From assembly GCF_025751555.1 (NCBI RefSeq), contig NZ_JAOWLB010000023.1, positions 1-64,000 on the forward strand: DNA of 64,000 nucleotides. Direction: 5' to 3'. The notes below the pieces were generated by a model. The model did not search any database and had not been told where the DNA came from. It saw only the letters and a program-made list of their open reading frames with translations. Numbering within the stretch: the stretch's first letter is position 1; each line of letters opens with the position of its first letter. Origin of the DNA: Ruegeria aquimaris (GTDB lineage Bacteria > Pseudomonadota > Alphaproteobacteria > Rhodobacterales > Rhodobacteraceae). The translations under genes were made by a program, and so were the position numbers. Below are positions 29,076-37,581 of this stretch, piece after piece.

Positions 29076-30005
29076 ATGAGTGCACAGGTCACGGTCCTGC
29101 TGGCAATCCGCAACGGCGGTACGGAGCTGGAACCGCAACTCGACAGCTACCTGGATCAGACCCTGAAACCGACCTGCATCCTGGCCTCGGATGACGGCTC
29201 GACCGATGACAGCCGGGCGGTGTTCACCCGCTTTGCCGAACGCGCCCGCGCGGCGGGCGTCACCTGTCAGTTGTTCGACGGGCCGCAACGCGGCCCCACC
29301 GCCAATTTCCTGTCGCTGCTGGCCCGGCCCGGGCCGGACACCACCCATGTGGCACTGTCCGACCAAGACGATATCTGGCTGCCCGGCAAGCTGGAGGACG
29401 CAGTCGCGCGCCTGTCCCCGCACAGCGGCACACCGGCCCTGGTCGGAACGCGCAGTTGGGAATGGGATCCTGACAGTGACCGGCGGCAGTTGTCACGCCC
29501 GGTGCCCGAGCCGCATGATTTCCGCCATGCGCTGGTGCAGAACTATGCCGGAGGCAACACCATGGTGCTGAACCGGGCCGGCATTGACCTGATCCAGAGC
29601 GCCCTGCCCCGGATCCGGGACGCAGCGGTGCATGACTGGTGGCTCTACCAGATGGTGTCCGGCGCCGGTGGGACAATCCTGCTGGGCGAGACACCGCATA
29701 TCCTCTACCGGCAGCATCACCACAACCAGATCGGTGCCAATACCGGCTTCGACTCCAAGCTGCGCCGTTTCAAGGCAATGCTGCGCGGCACCTACCGGGG
29801 CTGGAACGACCTGAACGTCGCCGCGCTCATGGCCACGCGCGATCTGCTGACACCAGAGGCCTGCCAGATCCTGAGTCGGTTCGACGAAGCCCGTCACGGC
29901 CCCTTGCATAAGCGGTTGGCAATGCTGCGCGCCACCGGGCTGCATCGCAAGGGGCATGTGAACCAGGCCACGCTCTGGCTGGCAGCAATACTGGGCAAGA
30001 TCTGA
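29076..30005 (+). CDS. Glycosyltransferase family 2
   Basis: 309 residues. It opens with VTVLLAIRNGGTELEPQLDS, then ASDDGSTDDS (nucleotide-sugar binding) and the acceptor/metal segment ALSDQDDIWLPGKL, a pattern common in rhamnosyl- and related transferases of O-antigen clusters. It lies 9 bp after the methyltransferase gene in the same operon and ends 15 bp before the remnant of an insertion sequence on the opposite strand. Donor and acceptor cannot be told from sequence. Confidence 0.87.
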   Translation: MSAQVTVLLAIRNGGTELEPQLDSYLDQTLKPTCILASDDGSTDDSRAVFTRFAERARAAGVTCQLFDGPQRGPTANFLSLLARPGPDTTHVALSDQDDIWLPGKLEDAVARLSPHSGTPALVGTRSWEWDPDSDRRQLSRPVPEPHDFRHALVQNYAGGNTMVLNRAGIDLIQSALPRIRDAAVHDWWLYQMVSGAGGTILLGETPHILYRQHHHNQIGANTGFDSKLRRFKAMLRGTYRGWNDLNVAALMATRDLLTPEACQILSRFDEARHGPLHKRLAMLRATGLHRKGHVNQATLWLAAILGKI

Positions 30006-30020
30006 CCCGGCCGGACAGGG

Positions 30021-30164
30021 CTACACGCTATACTTTGCCTTCCAGGCATAGAATGTGCCCTCCGGCATGCCGTGCTTGCGGCACAGGTCGATGCACTTCG
30101 CTCCGGCCTCATGCTCGGCCAGGATTCTGATGATCTGTTCTTCGCTGTATCGCGTTCGCTTCAT
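30021..30164 (-). pseudogene. Truncated IS3-family transposase orfA
   Basis: Reading leftward from ATG at 30164, 47 codons encode a protein starting MKRTRYSEEQIIRILAEHE and ending GTFYAWKAKYSV, then a stop at 30021-30023. This is the helix-turn-helix N-terminus of IS3-family OrfA (Transposase_8 type), normally about 90-100 residues. The rest of orfA, all of orfB and the terminal repeats are absent. It is a relic between two polysaccharide genes and may have been created by a deletion that joined them. Confidence 0.8.
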
Positions 30165-30382
30165 GGTCCGTCCCTTCCCTGGGTCGGCCTCTCGTTCCAG
30201 GTGGGGGAAAAATCTCGTGGCAGGTCAGGGGCTTCGTGGCGGGAAGCACGGCATGTTCAAGAAGCTTGATCGGCGCCAAGTTCCTCGGCAACATGGACAG
30301 CAGGACGTTCTACTTGGGGAATGTCAATTGCATTGCCTTTCGCGGCGGAATACCGATCGGAAGAACAATATTGGGGCCACGC

Positions 30383-30937
30383 ATGCCAGGCGATCTTTCG
30401 TTACTCGAAAAGACCCTCACCGCCGCGCAACGCGATATGGCGACGGTGACCAAAAAGGGCGCGTCACTGGCCGCGGCTCCGTACGGATCGCGGGAGCATC
30501 GGACTGTCACTCATGTGGACGACCGCGGTACGGTGACCGAATTGTTCGACACCCGGTGGAACTGGCATCCGGATCCGGTCTGCTTTGCCTATACCTACAC
30601 GATCCGGCAAGGACGGGCCAAGGGATGGGGCCTGCACAAACAGCACGAGGACCGCTACTTCCTGCTGGATGGTCGGATGGAGATCGTCTGCTATGACGTC
30701 AGGCCAGACAGTCCGACGTGCGGTCAGATCAGCAAGATCGTACTGTCGCCGGAAAACCCGCGTATCTTCAGCATTCCGACCTTTGTCTGGCACGTAAACA
30801 TCAACATCGGCTCCGGCGACTTGCGGGTGATCAATTTCCCCACGCAACCCTATGACCACACAAACCCGGACAAGTACCGGTTGCCGCTCGATACCGATCT
30901 CATTCCCTACCGCCTCGATCCCTCGATCGGTTGGTGA
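30383..30937 (+). CDS. dTDP-4-dehydrorhamnose 3,5-epimerase-like cupin
   Basis: 184 residues from ATG 30383; the frame is open upstream to a GTG at 30236, but the family alignment starts near this ATG. It has a cupin core: THVDDRGTVTELFD, then WGLHKQHEDRYFLLDGRM, then a C-terminal FPTQPYDHTNPDKYRLPLD stretch. This pattern marks the RmlC-related family found beside sugar-nucleotide genes. The bona fide rmlC is at 48583-49137, so this paralogue probably acts on another keto sugar or has diverged. Its stop overlaps the start of the next glycosyltransferase by one base. Confidence 0.75.
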   Translation: MPGDLSLLEKTLTAAQRDMATVTKKGASLAAAPYGSREHRTVTHVDDRGTVTELFDTRWNWHPDPVCFAYTYTIRQGRAKGWGLHKQHEDRYFLLDGRMEIVCYDVRPDSPTCGQISKIVLSPENPRIFSIPTFVWHVNINIGSGDLRVINFPTQPYDHTNPDKYRLPLDTDLIPYRLDPSIGW

Positions 30938-31821
30938 TGGTGGAGCGCCCCTATTTTACTGTGCTCATGCCCACCAACGGGCGGGAGGACGTGGTCGGAC
31001 ATGCCATAGGCTCGGTCTTGGCCCAGACCGAAACGGATTTCGAGCTTCTGGTGGTCGGTGATGGCTGCACGGACGGGACAGAATCGTGCGTCCGTGCAAT
31101 CGGTGACCCACGGTTGCGCTGGCTGGGTTATGACAAGGCGCCCGGTCCGGGCTATGGGAATCGCAACCGCGCATTGCACGAAGCACGGGGCGAGGTTATC
31201 GCCTTTGCCCAGCATGATGATCTCATGTTTCCCGATCATCTGCAGATCATGCGGCAGTTGTTCCGGCGCACGACGGCGATGTGGGCCTACAGCCGCCCGC
31301 TGTGGATCGACGACGACGGCTTTATCATTCCGTTTTTCGTGAACCTGACCGTGCCTGCGGCGCGAAACGCGTTCATGACGCAGCGCAACGTGATCCCGTC
31401 GAATTGCGTGGCTGCCCGACGGGACGCGTTGCTGGCGGTTGGCGGATTTGATGCCACAGCCGAGCGGGCAGGAGACTGGGTACTCTGGAAAGCCGTGATC
31501 GAGCAATATGGCCCCAACTCGATTGCCTTTGCCCGAACTCCGACCAGTCTGCATTTCCGGGCGCTCTGGAAGCCAGGTGAAAAACCGTGGGGGCCGCCAC
31601 CCCTGAGCCATATGGCTGCCATGGCGCGGTTTTCGCCGCAATGGCCCCGCGCGCTGAAGCTGGATCTTGAACCGGGGATGCCACCACAGGCGCATGTCGC
31701 CGCGATGCTCGAGGCGGATACCGCAGGACTCGTCGCAAGAATTCGGGCCTCAACAGCAAATCTGCAGGATCACTTCGCCTGGATCTCGAGCTTCAATCCT
31801 CTCGAGGCCGGCGGAGGATAG
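30937..31821 (+). CDS. Glycosyltransferase family 2
   Basis: 294 residues from the ATG that overlaps the previous stop (TGATG). TTG and GTG codons just before it are less likely. It begins YFTVLMPTNGREDVVGHAIG, with VVGDGCTDGTESC as the nucleotide-sugar site and AFAQHDDLMFPDHL as the DxD-like region, followed by a GGFDATAERAGDWVLW acceptor segment. This is the normal GT-A fold order. It is co-transcribed with the epimerase-like cupin. It converges on the fcl gene across 101 bp with no clear terminator. Confidence 0.86.
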   Translation: MVERPYFTVLMPTNGREDVVGHAIGSVLAQTETDFELLVVGDGCTDGTESCVRAIGDPRLRWLGYDKAPGPGYGNRNRALHEARGEVIAFAQHDDLMFPDHLQIMRQLFRRTTAMWAYSRPLWIDDDGFIIPFFVNLTVPAARNAFMTQRNVIPSNCVAARRDALLAVGGFDATAERAGDWVLWKAVIEQYGPNSIAFARTPTSLHFRALWKPGEKPWGPPPLSHMAAMARFSPQWPRALKLDLEPGMPPQAHVAAMLEADTAGLVARIRASTANLQDHFAWISSFNPLEAGGG

Positions 31822-31922
31822 AGAACGGCGCAGACGTGAAGAGGTGCTATGCCGAAGAGGAACGCGAACAGTTTGCGTGGGCGACGACAGGATACGGTGT
31901 CAGGCTGGGGTGAGAAACGAAC

Positions 31923-32897
31923 TCAGCCCTGGCGCAGCATGTGCGCGGGCTGGTCCAGGAACCACTGGTAGGTTTCGGCGATCCCCTGCTCCAGACCGAT
32001 GCTGGCCCGCCAGCCCAGCCGCGCCAGCCGGCTCACGTCCATCAGCTTGCGCGGGGTGCCGTCGGGCTTGTCCGGGTCGGTGGCGATGCGCCCGGTATAG
32101 CCGGTGATCCGCGCCACCAGCCGGGCCAGGTCAAGGATCGAGATGTCCTCGCCCGAGCCCACGTTGATATGGCTCAGCATCGGCTGGGTCTCGCGGCCAT
32201 AGGTCCGGGCATCGAGATTCAGTACAAAGAGGCTTGCCTCGGCCATGTCGTCCACATGCAGGAACTCGCGCCGCGGCGTGCCTGTGCCCCAGATCACCAC
32301 CTCGTCCAGCCCGTCCCGCGCGGCCACGTGGAACCGGCGCATCAGCGCCGGCAGGACATGGGAATTGTCGGGGTGAAAATTGTCGCCCGGCCCGTAAAGA
32401 TTCGTCGGCATCACCGAGCGGTAATCGACCCCGTATTGCCGGTTGTAGCTCTCGCACAGCTTGATGCCCGCAATCTTGGCCACGGCATAGGGTTCGTTGG
32501 TGGGCTCCAGCACCCCCGTCAACAACGCGTCCTCGCGCATCGGCTGCGGCACCGCGCGCGGATAGATGCAGGACGAACCCAGTTGCAGCAATCGCGTGAC
32601 CCCGGCGGCATAGGCCTGGTGGATCACGTTGCATTCGATCATCAGATTTTCATAGATGAACTCGGCCGGATAGCTGTTGTTGGCATGGATGCCACCGACC
32701 TTGGCGGCGGCCAGGATCACCACGTCCGGACGCTCGGTCTGCATGAAATCCCGCACGGCGACCTGATCGGTCAGGTCCAGGTCGGCATGGGTTCTCGTCA
32801 GCAGGGTAAGCGGCTCGCCCGCCTCCTGCCGCGCCGCCAGACGACGCAGGATCGCTCCCCCGACCATGCCCCGATGTCCGGCAATGTAGTATCGCAT
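31923..32897 (-). CDS. fcl: GDP-L-fucose synthase
   Basis: 324 residues from ATG 32897; an upstream in-frame start at 32948 adds 17 residues with no family similarity. AGHRGMVG near the start is the NADP-binding loop, SSCIYP holds the catalytic serine, and YAVAK is the catalytic Tyr-x-x-x-Lys. [20 protein letters not shown] is a hallmark of Fcl/WcaG. The enzyme epimerises and reduces the Gmd product to GDP-L-fucose. It is the last gene of a leftward cluster: gmd, licD-like, cytidylyltransferase, fcl. The 134-bp gap before it holds nothing I recognise. Confidence 0.95.
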   Translation of the reverse strand: MRYYIAGHRGMVGGAILRRLAARQEAGEPLTLLTRTHADLDLTDQVAVRDFMQTERPDVVILAAAKVGGIHANNSYPAEFIYENLMIECNVIHQAYAAGVTRLLQLGSSCIYPRAVPQPMREDALLTGVLEPTNEPYAVAKIAGIKLCESYNRQYGVDYRSVMPTNLYGPGDNFHPDNSHVLPALMRRFHVAARDGLDEVVIWGTGTPRREFLHVDDMAEASLFVLNLDARTYGRETQPMLSHINVGSGEDISILDLARLVARITGYTGRIATDPDKPDGTPRKLMDVSRLARLGWRASIGLEQGIAETYQWFLDQPAHMLRQG

Positions 32898-33031
32898 GAT
32901 GTCAGCTTTTCTTGAATGGCTGGCCCTGTCACGCGTCGCAAAGGACACTGGCAGGTTCCGCCATCTTTACACCGAACAGAGTTCCGGCTGAAGAGCCGGG
33001 GAAGAAGAGAATGAACGCCGCTTCGACCCTG

Positions 33032-33499
33032 TTATTTCAAAAGAGAGGCCACCTGCTCCTTGGCATGGTCCAGCGTTCTCTGAAGCTCGTCGAGCTTCTC
33101 GGCGCGAAACCCCCGGACAATGGCCTTTACATCTGTTGTAGAAATGTCAGGGGTGCGTGGCACATAAGTGACCAGGCATCCCGTCTCTTCTCCAAGCGCA
33201 TCGAACTTTCCGGCCCAGTCATCGCCCATTGCGAAGATGTCGGCCTTGAACCTGCGGATGTCATCGGCCTTCTGCTCCCAGGTATTCTCAGCGAACACCT
33301 CGTCGACATGGATGCAGGCCTTCAGTATCTCGACCCGAGCCTCGTGGCTGTAGATGGCGCTCTTGCCCTTGCGCGCGTTGAACTCGTCGGTCGAGCAGCC
33401 GACGATCAACCGGTCCCCCAGCGCCCTCAGGCGTTTGAGCAACCGAACATGGCCAATGTGAAACAGATCGAACGTACCATAGGTAATGACGGTTTTCAT
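33032..33499 (-). CDS. Glycerol-3-phosphate cytidylyltransferase-like protein (TagD type)
   Basis: 155 residues. The N-terminus VITYGTFDLFHIGHVRLLKR carries the HxGH motif of cytidylyltransferases. RYSxTxK-type and acidic segments (GDDWAGKFD, TTDVKAIV) follow as in TagD/GCT, which makes CDP-glycerol from CTP and glycerol-3-phosphate. Family members are usually about 130 residues; the extra C-terminus here is helical. It directly follows the LicD-like gene, which would use a CDP-activated alcohol. Another CDP-polyol product cannot be excluded. Confidence 0.85.
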   Translation of the reverse strand: MKTVITYGTFDLFHIGHVRLLKRLRALGDRLIVGCSTDEFNARKGKSAIYSHEARVEILKACIHVDEVFAENTWEQKADDIRRFKADIFAMGDDWAGKFDALGEETGCLVTYVPRTPDISTTDVKAIVRGFRAEKLDELQRTLDHAKEQVASLLK

Positions 33500-33533
33500 G
33501 TGGCGTGACCTCCAGTAATCAAATCATTCTGCA

Positions 33534-34625
33534 TCAATGTCCCAGAACGCGGCGCAATCCGGCGACGCACCTGTCATGCTCTGCCCACGCCTCGTCCGAT
33601 GTGAATTCCATGGCATCGACAAAAGCGCGCAAATGCGCGGCGCGCTGCGCCTGCAACAAGCTATGTGCCGTACCTTCCACCCTCAGGGTACCGAACAGGC
33701 GCTTGAAATCCATCGCCCAGAATGTCTGTTCCCCATCCGCCAGCCGGACAGTGCCAGCCCGTTCCTCCAGAATGCCGCGGCAGATCGAGGAAAAGCTCTG
33801 TTTCTCGGTACAACGATAGGTCCGGGCCGGATCCGGCGCATAGGCGTCAAGCGCGGACTGTTCAATCCCCTCGGGAAGCGAGGAGGATGTCTGCTGCAGG
33901 AACCGCAGGAACTCCCTCTCGAATTTCGGCCAGGGCGTGTTGTTGGCCCGCAGGAAGGTGGAACCGTGACTGTAGATGACGATGTTGTTGACGACATCGC
34001 CGTATTCTTTGCGAATGTCCTCTTCCAGCCTGGAGAAGGCACGCACCCGCAGATCACCGATTTCGACGAACCGCCCGGGGTGGACCCAGTCGGCCGGAAC
34101 CTCCTTGACGTGATACAGGCCCCATTTTCCGGGGTTCCGGATAAATCCCTTGTCATCCACGATGGAATAGAACACGTCGATCTGGGCCCAGGGCACACTG
34201 ACCTGCCGACTGTCCGACAGGGGAATGGACAGCGTGCGGCTGTTGCCCTGCTGCATCGACAACATGTGGAAGCCACCGCCCTTGTAGGGTCCGGGCTCCC
34301 AGCAGTTGAACCCAGTTTCCCTGAGAACCGGCAGGGCAACATCCTCGAACTGCCGCACCTGGTCCGGAAAGATCATGATGTCGAGATCATCCATCCAGTA
34401 GGGCATCTTGCGGTTCCGGACATAGCCGACCATGGATCCCGCAAACAGGTAATATCCGACGCTGCAGGCATCAAGGATTCCCAGCATCTGGGCATGAACA
34501 TGTTGGGACAACTCGGTATACTGCTCGTATCGCGCGTGGGAATACCCGGCAGCACATGTGAAGACGCCTCGCTCTTCGGGCATGAAAAGAGAGGCGATCT
34601 GCGCGTCCAAAGTGATCTGTTCCAT
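33534..34625 (-). CDS. LicD-family phosphotransferase
   Basis: 363 residues. Residues about 55-85 read YYLFAGSMVGYVRNRKMPYW followed by MDDLDIMI, the LicD hallmark (LxxGtxLGxxR...WxDDxDi), related to nucleotidyltransferase folds. LicD proteins move phosphocholine or another phospho-alcohol from a CDP carrier to a sugar. The partner gene downstream probably makes CDP-glycerol, so phosphoglycerol is the likeliest substituent. The protein is longer than bacterial LicD (about 270 residues); its C-terminal third I do not recognise. Confidence 0.83.
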   Translation of the reverse strand: MEQITLDAQIASLFMPEERGVFTCAAGYSHARYEQYTELSQHVHAQMLGILDACSVGYYLFAGSMVGYVRNRKMPYWMDDLDIMIFPDQVRQFEDVALPVLRETGFNCWEPGPYKGGGFHMLSMQQGNSRTLSIPLSDSRQVSVPWAQIDVFYSIVDDKGFIRNPGKWGLYHVKEVPADWVHPGRFVEIGDLRVRAFSRLEEDIRKEYGDVVNNIVIYSHGSTFLRANNTPWPKFEREFLRFLQQTSSSLPEGIEQSALDAYAPDPARTYRCTEKQSFSSICRGILEERAGTVRLADGEQTFWAMDFKRLFGTLRVEGTAHSLLQAQRAAHLRAFVDAMEFTSDEAWAEHDRCVAGLRRVLGH

Positions 34626-34700
34626 AAACCCTGCTGTTCCTGTTCAACTTTCCCGGCCTGTATGGAGACCCGCGACAAATACGTGTTCGATCCTGATCTG

Positions 34701-35822
34701 TCAGCGGTTTTCTACAGGAACCGGCACATCCATGCCATGGCTCTTCAGCAGGGCATGGCGACGTGCGGTTTTCAGATCCTCGGTAATCATCTCGGCGCAC
34801 ATTTCCTGCGCGGTGATCTCTGGTACCCAGCCTAGCCGGGCCTTGGCCTTGGACGGATCACCCAGAAGCGTGTCCACCTCGGCCGGCCGGAAATAGCGCG
34901 GGTCGATACGCATGATCACGTCGCCGGGTTTCAGCGCCGGGGCCTTGTCGCCCGCGATGGCGGTCACGGTGGCGATCTCGTCCACGCCAGTGCCGGAAAA
35001 CGCCAGCGTAATCCCCAGCTCGGCCGCCGACCAGGTGATGAACTCGCGCACCGAATACTGCACCCCGGTCGCGATCACGAAATCCTCGGGCGCGTCCTGC
35101 TGCAGCATCATCCACTGCATGCGCACGTAATCCTTGGCATGGCCCCAGTCGCGCAGACTGTCGATATTGCCCATGTAGAGACAGGGTTCGAGCCCCTGCG
35201 CGATATTGGCCAGCCCCCGGGTGATCTTGCGGGTGACGAAGGTCTCACCACGCCGCGGGCTCTCGTGGTTGAACAGGATGCCGTTGCAGGCATACATCCC
35301 GTAGGCCTCGCGGTAGTTCACCGTGATCCAGTAGGCATACATCTTGGCCACCGCGTAGGGGCTACGCGGGTAGAAGGGCGTCGTCTCGCGCTGGGGCGTC
35401 TCCTGCACCAGACCGTAAAGTTCCGAGGTCGAGGCTTGGTAGAACCGCGTCTTCTGCTCCAGCCCCAGGAAGCGGATCGCCTCGAGCAGGCGCAGGGTCC
35501 CTATCGCGTCCACGTCCGCGGTATATTCCGGCGCCTCGAAACTGACCGCCACATGAGACTGGGCGCCAAGATTGTAGACCTCGTCGGGCTGGACCTCCTG
35601 GATGATCCGAGTCAGGTTGGAGGTGTCCGACAGATCGCCGTAATGCAGCCGGAACCGCGCGTGATCGGCATGCGGATCCTGATAGATGTGGTCGATGCGC
35701 TGGGTGTTGAACAGCGAGGCCCGGCGCTTGATCCCGTGGACCTCGTACCCCTTGTCCAGCAGGAACTCCGCCAGGTAAGAACCGTCCTGTCCCGTGATAC
35801 CGGTGATAAGGGCTGTCTTCAT
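34701..35822 (-). CDS. gmd: GDP-mannose 4,6-dehydratase
   Basis: 373 residues from ATG 35822, chosen over an ATG 21 bases upstream because the Rossmann strand [20 protein letters not shown] begins directly after it. STSELYG supplies the catalytic Thr/Ser-Glu, YAVAK the Tyr-Lys pair, and [19 protein letters not shown] is diagnostic of Gmd. It converts GDP-D-mannose to GDP-4-keto-6-deoxymannose for fcl in the same cluster. GDP-mannose would be supplied by the manC-type gene at the right edge of the window. Confidence 0.96.
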   Translation of the reverse strand: MKTALITGITGQDGSYLAEFLLDKGYEVHGIKRRASLFNTQRIDHIYQDPHADHARFRLHYGDLSDTSNLTRIIQEVQPDEVYNLGAQSHVAVSFEAPEYTADVDAIGTLRLLEAIRFLGLEQKTRFYQASTSELYGLVQETPQRETTPFYPRSPYAVAKMYAYWITVNYREAYGMYACNGILFNHESPRRGETFVTRKITRGLANIAQGLEPCLYMGNIDSLRDWGHAKDYVRMQWMMLQQDAPEDFVIATGVQYSVREFITWSAAELGITLAFSGTGVDEIATVTAIAGDKAPALKPGDVIMRIDPRYFRPAEVDTLLGDPSKAKARLGWVPEITAQEMCAEMITEDLKTARRHALLKSHGMDVPVPVENR

Positions 35823-36130
35823 TCTTTGTTCTCGTTCCCGCAATCCGCTGCGAAGCTAGTCCAGGCGGGCGGGAAAGGCCATGCCTGAAAAGAGTGCTCA
35901 ACATTTTATATAGGACTGACCCAGTTCATGCTTCACCAGCGGGAAGCATGAATGACCACCTCTGCCATAACCTGCATCACGCTGTGGAGCGCGATCCAGA
36001 GGACAGACATCCTGGCGCAGGGTAGTGCGCAACCCCGCGCCGCAAGCACCTTGCCACCATTGGCAAACACTTTCACAATACGAGAAATCCTCAATTGTTT
36101 TCAGTGTCTTGAATTTACGGAGTCTCGAGC
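35823..36130. other. Divergent intergenic region
   Basis: 308 bp between gmd (leftward) and the O-acetylation-like gene (rightward). Frames on both strands show no recognisable product. The segment 36070-36120 is AT-richer and probably holds the rightward promoter. I see no clear operator. Confidence 0.4.
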
Positions 36131-37495
36131 ATGGTTGACGTGAAATTGCGGGGCGCCGTCGACGGTTTCTTTTCCGAGAAAATCCTGGGCGGCTGGGTGC
36201 TGCCCCCGAGCGTCGCAGATCCCGGCACAACCCAAGTGCGGGTGTTGCTTGATGGCCAGGACATCACGGCCACACAGGACCGTGTCTACCGAAAGGATAT
36301 CGGAGCGAACTGCGGATTTCGGGTCGTGCTGACGCGACCGATCACGCCTGAACTGGTCGCGGACAGGAGGCTGGTGTTTCGGTGTATCGACAATGGAACC
36401 ACACTGGGTGAAATCGCGATCCACGACCCGTCTTTCCAGAAGTTCTGCAGGAAACAGGAGGCAGAGCGGCTGGAAAAAATCGTTTCGGGATTGTCCACGA
36501 CCGAGGCGGCAGCCTTTTTCGAAAAGTGGAGCGACAGGAACCTGCTGGCGCTGATCGACCATGCCGAACGCAGGCTTGGCAAGACCCCGCCGGATCCCTC
36601 GGCAGAACTGTCGCATCTGCCAGTGCAGGTGGGCCTTCGGTCACGATGCGGGACCGCACGCGTCGGCCGAGACGGATACCTGTTCCTGGTTGGGGGGCGT
36701 AACTCTCTGATAGATGTGTTTCAACGATCCGGGTACGAACCCGAGATCCAAACCTTTGTCCGGCGGTGGCTAGACCTGTTCCAGGCGCGCAAGGCCACGC
36801 TGGACACGGTCGGAGTGCACTACCTGCAGATAGTCATTCCCGAAAAGATCAGTGTACAGAGCCAGTTCTACCCGGAGTCGCTCCAGGTACCCAACCCGAT
36901 CTATCGTGGCATCATGGCCGAGGCGGGAGCAGCAGACTGGATGCTGGATGTTCACTCGGAGTTCATGGCGGAGCCCGATCCGGCGGCGCTCTATCGCAAG
37001 CTCGATTCGCATTTCACCATCCAGGGCAGCATCCTGGCGACGCGGGCCATGCTGACCGCGCTAGGCGAGAGGTTCGACTTTCCCGACCGGTTCGAGTCGA
37101 CGGTGCGCGGCGGCAACGACCTAGGGTCCAAGTTCGGTGGTCTTTTTGGACTGGAGGACCGCGCCGACATGGACGCCGCCACCAAGGCAAGCCTGCCGGG
37201 GCCGGTCGAGCGGGTCGAGACGCTGGTGCCACCCGACGGTAAGCATATCGGCATCCGGGCGGTGTTCCGCTGCGCGGGGGCGCCGATCAACAAGCGACTG
37301 GTAGTGTTTGGCAATTCGTTCTTCGAACGCGGCGCAAGCCCGCGCGGGCTCACCTGGTGGTGCGCCCGGCTGTTCCGCGAGTTCCATTTCGTGTGGAACC
37401 CGGAACTAGACATGGAATACGTCGAACAGGTCAAACCGGACATCGTGGTCTGCCAGACCATTGAGCGTTTTCTGATCGCTGTGCCTCCGAAATGA
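36131..37495 (+). CDS. AlgX/AlgJ-like SGNH-type polysaccharide O-acetylation protein
   Basis: 454 residues. Residues 5-95 form a small beta domain opening LRGAVDGFF...GGWVLPP and ending GFRVVL; the glycosyltransferase at 38858-40783 carries the same type. From about 175 it resembles the AlgX/AlgJ catalytic domain: GRDGYLFLVGG, then D292-S293-H294 in KLDSHFT, then GNSFF with the probable nucleophile S396. That spacing matches the Asp-His...Ser triad. AlgX/AlgJ move acetyl groups to polysaccharide in the periplasm, but no signal peptide or membrane helix is visible here. The site of action, and whether it acetylates at all, are open. No partner AlgI-like MBOAT gene is present in the window. Confidence 0.72.
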   Translation: MVDVKLRGAVDGFFSEKILGGWVLPPSVADPGTTQVRVLLDGQDITATQDRVYRKDIGANCGFRVVLTRPITPELVADRRLVFRCIDNGTTLGEIAIHDPSFQKFCRKQEAERLEKIVSGLSTTEAAAFFEKWSDRNLLALIDHAERRLGKTPPDPSAELSHLPVQVGLRSRCGTARVGRDGYLFLVGGRNSLIDVFQRSGYEPEIQTFVRRWLDLFQARKATLDTVGVHYLQIVIPEKISVQSQFYPESLQVPNPIYRGIMAEAGAADWMLDVHSEFMAEPDPAALYRKLDSHFTIQGSILATRAMLTALGERFDFPDRFESTVRGGNDLGSKFGGLFGLEDRADMDAATKASLPGPVERVETLVPPDGKHIGIRAVFRCAGAPINKRLVVFGNSFFERGASPRGLTWWCARLFREFHFVWNPELDMEYVEQVKPDIVVCQTIERFLIAVPPK

Positions 37496-37525
37496 GGTGA
37501 GGCTGTGTGGAATTTTATCCCATGC

Positions 37526-37557
37526 TGCGATCCTTCCATTCATGTGAAAGGGTCGCA
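37526..37557. terminator. Possible bidirectional hairpin between convergent genes
   Basis: TGCGATCCTT (37526-37535) pairs with AAGGGTCGCA (37548-37557) over 10 bases including one G-U pair, with a 12-base loop. It lies in the 86-bp gap between the ends of two convergent genes. Confidence 0.45.
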
Positions 37558-37581
37558 CTATCAAACTCTGGGATTAAATAC

